This document shows positions 45,727-56,189 of a DNA stretch of 64,000 bases, in pieces. The notes below the pieces were generated by a model. It searched no databases and was not told the origin of the DNA. It was given only the letters and a program-made list of their open reading frames with translations. How positions within the stretch are numbered: the stretch's first letter is position 1; every line of letters starts with the position of its first letter. The stretch comes from Liolophura sinensis (Eukaryota; Mollusca; Polyplacophora; Chitonida; Chitonidae), in NCBI RefSeq assembly GCF_032854445.1, contig NW_027017954.1, positions 186,001 through 250,000 of the forward strand. Reading direction: 5' to 3'. The translations under genes were made by a program, and so were the position numbers.

Positions 45727-45822
45727 CTTAACTTCGTCCACCAGGTCGTTATGGGATATCTGGACAACTTCCAAACCTACGCTAATTTCAGACCAATGAC
45801 AACAGTTTCGGAGGCGATGTAA
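45721..45822 (+). CDS. Gene 1 last coding exon: end of PTP D2
   Basis: The exon comprises 33 codons plus TAA after a CTTTTTTTAG acceptor, in phase 0. It reads GQLNFVHQVVMGYLDNFQTY and then a short tail, fitting the last helix (Q-Y-x-F-x-x-x-V/x-x-YL) of PTP domains. It is reached in frame only if the 45.1-kb frameshift is not real. Confidence 0.8.
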   Translation, partial: GQLNFVHQVVMGYLDNFQTYANFRPMTTVSEAM

Positions 45823-46169
45823 AATAAGTTCAGCAAAGATTCCACTAATAGTTTCTACGCTATGAGTGGATTAATCAAAACTGTTTCTTATTTCCATTCG
45901 CCAAACATGCTGTGGCCTCAGTGCTGTATATTTGTGTAACTTTATGCCATAACTGATGAGCTTTTATGTCAATGGTTTGTCACTGTTGATTCTGTTGGTG
46001 TTGATTAAAACTGTGTTGTGTTGGGCTTGCTGCTCACTTTGTAGGGGTTTAGGACGAAAAGGGTTGTAACTGTTGTGAAAATGCGTTCAAATCATGACTA
46101 TTGTGTGCTTATTGCTGTAAATATGCTTTGTTCCTGTAACGGTCAATTAGATGATTAAGTTTTTGATTT

Positions 46170-46440
46170 AATAATGCGGTTTCTAGGTCATGATGATAGT
46201 GCTATGTTTGGTGTATATTTAGGCTTTTTAGATCATGGTGATTGTTTTATTGATTTAGTAATACGCCTTTTAGGTCATGATCATAGTGTTTTTGATTGGT
46301 GTAAGTTTTCCTTTTCAGATCATGATAATAGTGCGGTGATTGGTGTAAATTTACGTTTTTAGGCCGTGATGATTGTGCTGTTGATAAAGTCATGATAATA
46401 GCTATGTTATTGGTGTAAATTTACGGCTTATAGGTCATTA
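46170..46440 (+). repeat. Tandem repeat, ~50-60-bp unit
   Basis: About five diverged units carry the core TTTAGGTCATGATGATAGTG followed by a T-rich stretch ending TGGTGTAAATTTACG. The open frame through it is a repeat artefact. Confidence 0.7.
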
Positions 46441-47009
46441 TTTATGCTTATATTGCTACAAAATTTTCGGGTTTTGGTTATTTTTGTTTTTGTCATAAAT
46501 GTGCGATTTTGAATGTTTTATTGATTTGAAACTCTGATTCTATAACAAATCAGTTATGCCGTCATTACCGTAAATGTATTGATTAGGTTTAAAGGAGAAG
46601 AAAACATAACAATGATGTCAAAATTAGATGAAGAGCGTTAAAAGTTTTCTGCAAATATGGTCTTTAATATTTTTCTTATTTTTCTTTTGCAGGAGGAAAG
46701 GGTAATACAATTTTTTTTTGTATGCTGGGTATGTGGGACCACCTTTTGGTATTCTCTATTAAAAGAAAAATTTTTCCACATTTTCAACTAACTAACTTTC
46801 CGCATTCTTTCATCTGAAGTTGATGTATTTTTTGCTTTCTCGACCTTTAAGTTCAATTTGTTGCCATTGGTAGACTTGTGCTTTTATGCACCAGCCATAT
46901 TCTCACATACCTATTATAAACGTTTACTTCTCCAAACATGTGCATCGTAATTGCTTTATTCACATTGAAATATATTTTTGATACTTAAATTTATTTGCAA
47001 GAACTTAAC

Positions 47010-47153
47010 GCGGGAAGGTCATATAACAACCTGCGAATGCCTATGGGTTTCCTGCGGGGCTCTGCCCTGTTTCTTCCCATCATAAAACTGTCTAATGTCG
47101 TGTAAGTTAAATGTTGAGTACGGCGTAAAACGCCAAGCAAATACATAAATAAA
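47010..47153 (+). repeat. SINE-A 3' fragment
   Basis: CGGGAAGGTCATATAACAAC, GGGGCTCTGCCC and GAGTACGGCGTAAAACGCC identify it. Confidence 0.82.
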
Positions 47154-47608
47154 TATTTACGAGAACAAACCTAGTCAATCCATTGAAATATACAGCATAG
47201 TAAACACTTATTTACCTGTAAGAAGTATGGAATCTTCCTCGTACGATGTTTAGAGCTGTTTTAAACAAATGGGGCATTCGTTTGAAAGACTCCTAGCATT
47301 TTGGATATTTAGCATATCTTTGACATTTCTTAGATACAGTGTGTTGTGTGACGATTTTATATTATTACAACTGGAGTGGTCAACTTTTTATAACAAGGAA
47401 AGGTTTTGCGAAATGTAAAGCCACTGGGGTTAGTCATGCTGGATGAGATGTTATTGATATAAAGGTGAGGTTGTTTTGGTCCTGCCGATTTTTTTTATTG
47501 TTGTAATATCACATCGTATAGAGCATGTTGTGTCTGCTGTTATTGCGGTAAAAACATGGTTATAGGTTCTGTTGGATCCGTTGGTATTGGAGAAAAGACA
47601 CGGTTTTA

Positions 47609-47876
47609 TCTATTTATTTATTTGATTGGTGTTTTTACGCCGTTCTCAAGAATATTTCACTTATGCAACAGCGGCCTCATTATGGTGGGAAGAAACCGGG
47701 CAGAGCCCGGGGGAAACACACAACCATCCGCAGGTTGCTGTCAGGACCTTCCCACGTACGGCCTGAGAGGAAGCCAGCATGAGCTGGACTTGAACTCACA
47801 GCGACCGCATTGGTGAGAGGCCAATTGGTTATTGCGCTGCGCTAGCGCGCTAACCAACTCAGCGACGTAGGTCGCA
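47609..47876 (-). repeat. SINE-A, full length, perfect 12-bp target duplication
   Basis: The complete reverse copy is flanked on both sides by GACACGGTTTTA (47,597 and 47,877). The perfect duplication and well-kept body indicate a comparatively young insertion. Confidence 0.95.
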
Positions 47877-47929
47877 GACACGGTTTTAGGCTATGCTGTT
47901 CTATTGTTATTGGAATACAAGGCACAGTT

Positions 47930-48170
47930 TTGTGGTCATCTTTATTGTTGTATAGATACAATACGGTTTGTGACCATGGTTATTGCTTTGTTATTGCTAT
48001 ACAGGTGCGGGATTTAGGTCATATTGATAATGTTTTGTTATTGCTGTCAAGGTGCAGGATTTTGGGTATGGTTATTGCTTTGTTATTGCTGTGCAGGATT
48101 TAGGTCATGTTGACTGTATTTGTTATTGCTGTAAAGGTGCCTTTTCAGGTCTTAATGAATGTGTTGTTAT
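47930..48170 (+). repeat. Tandem repeat, ~50-bp unit
   Basis: About four diverged units contain TTTGTTATTGCTGTAAAGGTG and GGATTTAGGTCATGTTGA. They share GGTCAT...GAT with the tract at 46,170, so the two may be one array split by intervening sequence and a SINE. Confidence 0.6.
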
Positions 48171-48415
48171 AGGTGTAAAACTTTCGTTCTTGAAGTCTTG
48201 CTGAACCTAATTTTTATGCCATTTTGTTTATATTGTGATGTAATATTTTACGCCATGTTGGTAATGTTTTGTATTGCTATAAAGCCATGTGTATAGAACA
48301 AGTTACTTGTAGTTACGCTGCTCTTAATATAAATGTACTTTCTAGCCTTAAACTGAGTGGGTTGTTACTGATATCTGTGTTTCATTTAGTATATATTTTA
48401 GTTATTTAACAGTTG

Positions 48416-48915
48416 TTTAAAGGAAGCTAAAATATGAAGCAAGTTTCATCATATAGACAACTGAAAATTTGGGGTAAAACTGCTTTCATTTATTTTTTCT
48501 TAGATTTTTTGAAAAGTGTTAAAAGACATTCAAACATTAAAATTTTATGGTGGGCTTTCTATGAGCCATACTGACGGTATCTAGGAACTCTGACGTCACA
48601 TCACCTTTTTTCCTGATGCACACTAGAAGGAAGGAATTTTTGAGAACATTATTTTAGCAACCTGTTACTCACGGGTAAAAAGTTGTTACAACACTCAGTG
48701 TCATGATTAGAGTTGGAAGAACTTCCTGTGACGTCAGAGTTCCTAAACTCTGATAGTATTGTCCATAAAGCCCATCTTTGAATTCAAACGCTTGAACGCC
48801 TTTGACTCTCTTCACAAAAATCTAAGAAAAATTAAATGAAAGTTTACTGATGCATAGATTTAAATGGACTATTTAGCTATGCCCACTTCGATTTTTATGG
48901 GTCTTTTCCTTTAAA
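48416..48915 (-). mobile_element. Palindromic MITE, copy 2
   Basis: The 500-bp reverse-orientation relative of 22,052-22,556 has terminal inverted repeats TTTAAAGGAA / TTCCTTTAAA and the internal GGAACTCTGACGTCAC / GTGACGTCAGAGTTCC palindrome. It is non-coding. Confidence 0.82.
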
Positions 48916-50065
48916 GAAACAGTATATTTGTTTTTAGCTATTATAAAGGTTTATTTTTTCATGTAAGAGATAGTTGTTAATCTCTAAATTTACCTTGTGA
49001 TATATTTTTTGATATTTACATTTTAAGAACAAATCTAACAAATACTGCTGAAATTGGGCTGTTTATTGACACAATAAAAACTGGCCTGCCGGTGGTATAT
49101 GCACATTTCCTCTCCTATTTACAATTTGTTTCCTTAACTTTGTTAGCCGTTTTGATTGATCCAAATTTGATCCCTATTTTTAACTATTTATCAGTCTGTA
49201 CATGTAACTGTACGTATGGTGTCTGATATTCCATCTTTTAGTCGCCTATGGCTACTCAGTATTCGCAATAAAGATATTATTCTTCATTGTTTAGTGATGT
49301 GTTGATTCTAGTGACATAAAAGCAATTATCGTTATTTGAGTGTTGTGGAGGTTACAATATAATAATTACATTTCTTATTATTGAATGTGAAATCTTTGAT
49401 ATCGAAACAGCAAAAAACGCTGTGAATCATAATTGTTAAACAAAGATAAACTTCAATTTGTGGAAGGCTTGAACACAAACATGAGTGGATCCCGTTGTTT
49501 CTTAGGATTTATCCTATTTGTTCGCTCAACACCATGTCGTTCATAATACGACGGTGTCTCCTTGTAACTGGTCGCCTCCAGTGTCGATATATTTATAGTG
49601 CTGGATCACCGTGCGAAAGACACTTTATATTAGATGTACCGTAACACCATTCTCTAAAATGTGCAATGAAAAAAAACAGTACCATTCTGTAACAGGGGAA
49701 GATGTAATGGGTACGGCCTAACTTGACGACCAACGGCAAGTTACGACCTGTCAATTTGGGTTAAAATCGCGGGAGATTCCGTTATTCTGTTGCTGGTTCC
49801 CGACCAGTGGTTATTATAAAAATAGGATCTGATGCCTTTCGAAGACGGAAACTGACTTATACGGCTTAGATATTTAGTATATTTTTATACATTGCCCATA
49901 GACTGGGCCTTTTAATCTGTTCAATATCTCAGCAATGACTAACGAGATGAAGTCACCACCCAAGGTTTGGCTGGTTCGGCAAACGGCTGTAAGTCGAAAG
50001 GTGTGTCAGGTGCTTACATGGCAGAGAGCTGTGGTTCAGGCCATGCAGTCAGCTCTTCTACCCAT

Positions 50066-50286
50066 AAATTTGTGTTTACGCCTCACTCAAAAATATTTAT
50101 TGATACTACGGCGAATATCATTATGGTGGGAGGAAACCGCTCGGAGCACGTCAAAACCCACGGCAGTCCGCAGGTTGCTGGCAGACCATCCCACGTACGT
50201 TCGTAGAGGGAGCAAACATGAGCTGGACTTGAAATAGCAGCGACCACATTGATGAAAGGTTCCTGGGTCATTAAGTTACGCTTAGA
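50066..50286 (-). repeat. SINE-A copy, diverged
   Basis: It is in reverse orientation: ATTATGGTGGGAGGAAACCG, GTCCGCAGGTTGCTGGCAG and GAGCTGGACTTGAAATAG. Confidence 0.85.
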
Positions 50287-50499
50287 TTGCAACTGTTCAT
50301 AAAATCATCTTGTTCATGTTACAATCCTGAAGCTTTATACAGTCCCCAGTTCGGTACTTATACACCCCTGGCCTCGGGCCATAAGCGGACTTCGATACAA
50401 CTAGGGCTGATATTCCCAGAGACCCTGAACGCTGTGTCCATATTTGCCAACAAGAGTGTTGCAAATATCACAAAACTTTATAGACTTAGAGTGATTGTG

Positions 50500-50705
50500 T
50501 TTGAGTGAGTGAGTAAGTGAGTGAGAGCTAGGAGACGCCTTACCGAAAGCAAGTAAGCCGCCCCGCCCAAGCCATTATACTGATAGGGGGAACCAGTCGT
50601 TGCACATGCTGCACGCCCAGCGAGGAAGGTACAACCTCCTCTTTTATGGTCTTAGGTGTGACTCGACCCAGAATTGACTCTGCATCTACCGCTCCCGAAA
50701 CGGAT
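50500..50705 (-). repeat. SINE-B copy
   Basis: It is in reverse orientation: GAGTGAGTGAGTAAGTGAGT, GACGCCTTACCGAAAGCAAG, CCCGCCCAAGCCATTATACT. It is 3'-shortened. Confidence 0.85.
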
Positions 50706-51511
50706 GAAGGCGTTTTATGTATCCTTGACACATTAGTTTTTAATTAAACACTGGCGACGTAGATTGAAGTCATCACATTTTACACAGTGTCTAACAAATT
50801 CTGCATTGGGAGGTATGTAAGGGGCCTATACACCATAAATGCAGGACCCTTTGGTATACTACGGTCCAAATACGGATATTTCATATTATCAATATTGGAA
50901 TAATTGCTTTTGCCCTTTTCTCTTATAAGGCACTATCAGGGAGTGAGAAAAGCGGTACAGATAGCCTCCTACAGAAACAGGCCCGAATAAGATTTCTCGT
51001 CAAGACTTTCTGTTCCTTTCTTTAGATCCAACGATAATGTTGAGTAATAAACATAGTAACAGACAGACATCCCACAGATATATACGTACTGCATTTTATA
51101 CCTAATTCTGCTTAAGCCATGGTGCTAAGGTCTGTTTAAATTGCTACTATTTATGCATTTACACGAACAGTCAGAATAAAAGCCCTGACTGAGACAAATT
51201 GACAAGACGCTGTTTTTCATTAGTTACGTGTAAGCATTTGCCAACTATCACACTGTCGTCGGTGCTGTGATTTTACTCTCTATTCAGCACGTCTTAATTA
51301 TATAATTATAGTTATGTTCTTACATGTTAAATATATCAACAAAAGTGAAGTAGCATGTTGAAATCCAATTACTTTGTTACAGGACAGTAATTTTCTTCAA
51401 GCGCTGCTTGGTTTGGTTTGTCTCAACGTCAATAAGTCATTGTTATTTTGTAATATTTCAAACTTTTCCGTCTGGGTAAAACACCTGCACGTCATTCTAT
51501 GACTTTCGCAG

Positions 51512-51660
51512 AATGTGTGGATGGTCGATGGGAAGAACATTGTCAAAAGAGCTGAGGCTATTGTTGGGCCGACAAACGGGATAAAGTCACTAGGGATGTC
51601 CTCTAACTGACTGAAACCCAAGATGCGATGCTGGCTTCATGCGCAACAAGTGTTGGACAG
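51512..51660 (+). pseudogene. Broken copy of EGF exon 13,541-13,690
   Basis: It starts ECVDGRWEEHCQKS and then meets TGA. Length is 149 nt instead of 150, so the frame is also shifted. The acceptor and the GTAAGT donor persist. The following ~240 bp carries three to four exon-end/donor repeats, as in gene 1. Confidence 0.82.
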
Positions 51661-52255
51661 GTAAGTGCGTAGAATTCAGTATGACAGAAAGGAATCCAAG
51701 ATGTGATGCTGGATGCGTGTGTAGCATGTACAGGATATGTAAGTGTGTAGGATTTGTACAATAGAGATAAAACACAAGAAGCTGCATGGGTAACATGTAA
51801 GGGATAGGCAGGTATGTAAGATTCAGTACAAGAGAGAGGCAAGCCAATATGTGATACTAGCTACATGTGTAACAGGTGCAGGACAGGTAAGTGTGTAGGA
51901 TTTAGTACAATATAAAGGGATACATTATCCTGAAATACAGAACCTCCAAATGCGTTAATTAATGTGAAAGACAGCACATGACTAAATGTATTTGGGAGAT
52001 GCATTAGGTTTTTGGCTGAGACAGTTAGCACATCCTTTAAGTGATTGGATGTTGAGTTTACAGCTTTACGCTCCAATATGTCTCAAGGGGTATACTTACC
52101 AAGTGGTGAAGTCCAAATCTTTTTTGCCTTGTACATGCTCTTGTGTCAAAGTACAACATATAAATGTCACTTTTTGTTTGTTAACAGATCGCCTATTCAT
52201 TGACACAGGAGACAACTTATAATAATGTTTCTTTTTCCCTTCTGTTTGCATCAAG

Positions 52256-52398
52256 CCTATGAAGCAGGTACTTACGGCCCAGACTGTAACGAGACCTGTG
52301 GATCGTGTGCACGTGGACCAAACAGCTGTAACACTACATCCGGGCACTGTCCTGGTAATCCCAGATACACACCGGGATTTTCTGGTTTGAACTGTCAA
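52256..52398 (+). pseudogene. Broken copy of EGF exon 16,165-16,308
   Basis: The frame is open (YEAGTYGPDCNETCGSC, TPGFSGLNC), but two of the eight cysteines are replaced by Tyr, and the donor GTAAGT has become GGGAGT. It is probably no longer spliced. Confidence 0.78.
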
Positions 52399-52526
52399 TG
52401 GGAGTCAAAAATATTTTACATGCTTCTTTCTTGCATGTAACCAGATTTATTTATCGTTTATATGTATTATTGTTTAAAAATTCTTAAGGAGACTGGTGTT
52501 TTTGTTTTTTTCGAAATGGATCTTCA

Positions 52527-52751
52527 TTGTTTACACTTCATTCTTTACGTGGGGTAAGTATGGACTGTGCGTTATATGGCGCGCGGAGTGATGTACAAGT
52601 AGTTCCGGTTGAGTCTTATTATACCAACACCTCTGTGAGAGTGACTGGCCATATGTACACAAGGAATATCAGTGTATCTCATTACTGTCGTGATAATACA
52701 CACTTCTGCGTACCTGTGTATCCAGCGGCCGGTTGTTTAAAAGTGCAGTAA
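52527..52751 (+). other. Unclassified repeated open frame, copy 4
   Basis: It is similar to 16,405 and still open over 74 codons: SMDCALYGARSDVQVV, YYTNTSVRVTGHMYT, YPAAGCLKV. It stays open although the neighbouring EGF exon is degraded. Its function is unknown and it may not be coding. Confidence 0.35.
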
Positions 52752-53869
52752 AAGTTAAACCAGGCATAAATGTTAATACTGATCTTGGCCCAATACAAAT
52801 CTAAATGCACAGTAACCCTGACTAAAGTTAACACCGGGCTTAACTGCTATTATATACTTTTGAACAACTGGGCCCAGAACTTATGTTTGGTCCCCGTCTT
52901 ACCAACATGTGTCCTAGACTTACACGTTTCTGTCATATTGCTATTAATTAACAGCTGTATTAATATCAATCAAAGCTAATTAAGTCCAGACAAAACAGAG
53001 AGAGAATCTTTAACACCATTCTTGTGATACGTCTACTGCATGTTAGAGCAGTTATGGCGTAGTGTACATTATATCTGTTACCTGTACCAAAGGATTGATT
53101 TCACTGATCAATGTTTTAGCAACGTGCTCAAGAATTTTCTCACGTATATGAGCGGAGGAAGCCGGAGTAACCCAGACCTTTGTCAGAAGATTTGCAAACC
53201 AGACTTAAAAAGCCGCGGTGGATGTATGTATCGTAATGACATCACCTGGCAATTAGCCATGGCCGTGTTTAACCTAGACATGTTAATTTCACTATTTCTT
53301 GTTTATATTTTATTTTGATTTTCAACGCAATCAGATAGTGTTAAAGTTTATTCACGCATGACAGAGAGTTCAATACTTGACAGCCATAAATTTCTTGAAA
53401 AGTTTACCAATATTCTTTATTTTGGAAAGAGAAAAGCGTGTGCATGAAAAAAAAAGTGGGAAGGGGACATTTTTCTCCACCGTTTGGGAGATGAAAGCTT
53501 TGTTGAAAGTATGACTACTCTAGAAACAAAACAAAGTGTTAGAGAATTAGGAATAATTACGAAAATAAGGCCAAAACAAAAACTCCTGGATGTGAGTTAA
53601 AAATGTGAGTTCTCAGAGCTCATGTGTGCTGTGATTGTACATATATCTAGTGCTGCAGGGTATGTTTTTGAGAAAGTCTTTGTGATTATTGTAAAACCAA
53701 GCTCTTACATGTCATGAGTAGAGGGTTTAATGCATGTCCTATACATATAACCCTATGTAATAAATCCGCGAATTTCGATACTAAACAACTTTTTGAGCAC
53801 GGTGTTAAGCAGCAACTTATGAATGAACTAATGCCTTACACAATGTATGCAGGGTCCAAGTACCTGGTG

Positions 53870-54490
53870 AGCCCTGTGGGGATAGGCTGTTGACATAATC
53901 ACAGACCAGCAGTGTGTACCGCGTGTAATCCCAACTAAAACTACAGCTCTCCGTTTTTTTCTGGGGAAGGGCTAATTCCCCGACGGGAGGAGCTGGTTAT
54001 ATCTGGCTCCCAGCCATTTGTGCTATGACTTTTGGAGATTTGATTGATATTTTCTCATTTTCAAACCATCAGGGAACTATCTAAATGTAGCCAAAGGCCT
54101 TCACAATAATAGGGTATTATTATTGTACTGTTGTAACACACCGTGGCAAATGTTTCAGATTTCTAGCAAATAGCTCAATAACGTCTCAAATGTGAAAGAT
54201 TTGAATAGTAAACATGGACTTAAATGAGAGCATCGAGTCTAACTTTATGTCAAAATGGGACTAAAACGTACTGAATGTATTTCATTTTTTAATATTTTCT
54301 TTATACAAGATCATACTAATATTGCAATCGCGGCACTTGAACTACCATGAGACGTATAGATGAAATAAGCTGTTGATGCGTCCGTCTCATGTTAATTCAA
54401 TAGGCAACTTATACCGCTTAGTGGCTATTTGGTGCGCATGCGTTCTAGGCATGGCCCGCGATTGCTGCATATGTATTTTATTCAAATATA
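53870..54490 (+). other. Segment duplicated from or with 5,560-6,450
   Basis: This is the counterpart of the segment upstream of gene 1, placed 0.6-1.2 kb before the first intact EGF exon of gene 2. It is a candidate 5' flank. No TATA box or start site is assigned. Confidence 0.55.
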
Positions 54491-54587
54491 TGTATTGAAC
54501 ATATTCAAGCGTCTTCGTGTTCCTTGTGTAAGACCTATCGCTTATCTCAGAGTGAAAAAAGCCATTTGTTTCTCATCTTCACTCTCC

Positions 54588-54735
54588 GAGCTCTGGCAGC
54601 AACCTGTGAATGGACGTGGGTTTTCACCGGGCTCTGCCCGGTTGCCACCCACCATAATGCTGGCCGCCGTCGTATAAGTGAAATATTGTTGATTACGGTG
54701 TAAAATACCAATCAAATAAATAAATAAATAAATCT
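54588..54735 (+). repeat. SINE-A 3' part
   Basis: It runs from GCTCTGGCAGCAACCTGTGA to AATCAAATAAATAAATAAAT. Confidence 0.88.
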
Positions 54736-55074
54736 CCAGTATTGGTACACGTACAAAAGTAATATACGCATATAAACAAAAACTTGCAGGGCTCCTGTAT
54801 TCCTATCACTTGAGAAAAGACAACTCTGTCTAGAGAACCTCCAACATGGACCTAATATTATTAATAATATAATAATATTATTATAAACACATTTGACAGA
54901 CGAAAATATAAGAGGAGAGAACATAACTACTTATGTTTGGCCTTTCAGGTTATTATGATTATGTTTGTCCTAATTATCAGTAAAAACAATTGTCGTGGTC
55001 TGCCAGACAGTTTAATATTTGTAAGGTCTGTGAACGTTCTTTTCCTAAAATGTTGTGTTATTCTGTTTTGACAG

Positions 55075-55215
55075 CATGTTCCCCTGGCACATGGGGACAA
55101 AACTGCAAACTTACTTGTAGTCTGAACTGTCTTAATGGTCCAACCGGATGTGACGGCAGCAGTGGGGCATGTGTTGGAGGTTGTACAGATAGACATAAAG
55201 GCAGATTTTGTACAC
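55075..55215 (+). CDS. Gene 2 exon: EGF-like module
   Basis: This 141-nt phase 1-1 exon (46 codons) has a TTTTGACAG acceptor and a ACAC|GTAAGC donor. It reads ACSPGTWGQNCKLTCSLNC and CDGSSGACVGGC and ends GRFCT, an eight-cysteine MEGF-type repeat. It is intact and joins the transmembrane exon in phase. Upstream exons of this gene are unclear. Confidence 0.8.
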
Positions 55216-55850
55216 GTAAGCATCAGTTCACATGAATTCTCTTTTAGTGTCAGTTTGGGAAACATCTGATGACCAATACATTGAAAAGATTTTCTATGAA
55301 TATAAATACACTCTTTTTGTGACATTTCAACTGAAAGTAGAACGTCGCCAATAATTTTATGTCGAAAGGTAATTCCTAAGGCTTAGTGATTATACACACA
55401 AGAGTATGTTAATGTTATTAATATCTCAAAGATCAGCATTTCCTGCCGATTACGCTTCATTTATAGGCTGTTTCGGTTTTAGTCCTGCAACAGATAATTG
55501 TCTGCATGTGGAAGGCAGGATAACAACAATCCATTGCATATTTTCTTGCTCACCACGCAGCTCAAAGTCAGTCCCACCTTAAATTTCTAACATATTGCGC
55601 CAAAGTTGCACCGCACTAGGGAATACCCCCACACGTCTCACTTTAATAGCATATGCCTGTCAATGTCAAAGTGTACGCATTGTCCCACATCGCCATTGTG
55701 TATCGATTTTGTTCACAAAATGGACATTTCCGTGCTGCTGAAATGTTCAACGTCAAAATAATACATTGCTCACCAAAAAACTAATTACGATGTAGGACAA
55801 TAAAATCAGCAATATCAGCTTTGTTTAAATGTGTATTTTACCGTTTGTAG

Positions 55851-55938
55851 CCGTCAACTATAACTACACAGGAGTGGTTATAGGCTGTGTGGCTGTGGTG
55901 GTCGCTGTGGTAATCGTCGTTATTGTACTGATGTACAC
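55851..55938 (+). CDS. Gene 2 exon: transmembrane segment
   Basis: This 88-nt exon (phase 1 in, phase 2 out) has a CCGTTTGTAG acceptor and a TACAC|GTAAGT donor. It encodes VNYNYTGVVIGCVAVV and continues with Val/Ile for about 24 hydrophobic residues to LMY. Its phases equal those of the gene 1 transmembrane exon, supporting paralogy. Confidence 0.8.
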
Positions 55939-56185
55939 GTAAGTGATACCAACTTAAAATAGGACCATGAATGTTTATTCCACGGTATAGGATTTAGATA
56001 TGCTTGTAATATTTTATGTACGTGGTAATCGTCGTGGGATACAGAATAATGTGCAATTTAAATCCTAACACATTTACATGTACTCGGAAAATGTGACGAA
56101 ATAAGCGAGGAAATCGATATGAGAGATAAGAATATTGCAACATGCTGCTGTAATAATTTTCAGTTTGTCTGGTTTATATTTTGTG
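55939..56185. other. Gene 2 intron before the retrotransposon
   Basis: No exon is recognised. Near 56,022 the stretch GTGGTAATCGTCGT repeats the end of the transmembrane exon (55,908-55,921). This is too short to judge whether exon-end copying happened here as well. Confidence 0.35.
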
Positions 56186-56189
56186 CTAA

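Larger units (their letters stand above)
8153..45822 (+). other. Gene 1 span: EGF / F5-8C receptor-type protein tyrosine phosphatase
   Basis: This is the span of the exons listed separately below. The ectodomain is EGF, F5/8C (two exons), then EGF modules at 11.3, 13.5, 16.2, 17.6, 18.8 and 20.0 kb. A single-pass membrane segment follows at 23.4 kb, then a juxtamembrane region and tandem PTP domains D1 (25.5-34.6 kb) and D2 (35.0-45.8 kb). All ectodomain exons are in phase 1-1 and so can be duplicated or skipped without breaking frame. Family knowledge: such receptors dephosphorylate phosphotyrosine through D1, with D2 usually regulatory. No signal peptide, start codon or promoter was identified; the first exon may lie in 1-8,150 or upstream. 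Two single-base frameshifts leave it open whether this allele is functional. Confidence 0.85.
45823..49275 (+). other. 3' flank of gene 1
   Basis: The stretch contains no further exon that I can recognise. It holds two tandem-repeat tracts, two SINE-A copies and a palindromic MITE, all listed separately. An AATAAA is present near 49,268, but nothing ties it to gene 1. A TTTAAAGGAGAAGAAAAC near 46,590 resembles the left terminus of the MITE at 24,665 without a clear partner. Confidence 0.4.
49280..51029. other. Intergenic stretch
   Basis: Apart from a SINE-A (50,066) and a SINE-B (50,500) I see no gene or RNA. Confidence 0.45.
51030..53250 (+). pseudogene. Decayed duplicate of the 13.0-17.0 kb EGF region of gene 1
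   Basis: Collinear similarity covers intron, exon, exon-derived repeat, a second exon and the unclassified frame: 51,036 ~ 13,077; 51,512 ~ 13,541; 52,256 ~ 16,165; 52,527 ~ 16,405; 53,040 ~ 16,930. The interval 14.5-15.95 kb of gene 1 is absent. Both EGF exons are damaged, so this is a relic of another family member or of the 5' part of gene 2. Confidence 0.8.

Noticed and set aside
46174-46362. 62-codon frame with FLGHDDSAMFG-type repeats
   Set aside because: It is a translation of the 46.17-kb tandem repeat.
56022-56035. Possible exon-end copy after the gene 2 transmembrane exon
   Set aside because: The match is only about 14 bases and could be chance; not counted with the junction-seeded arrays.
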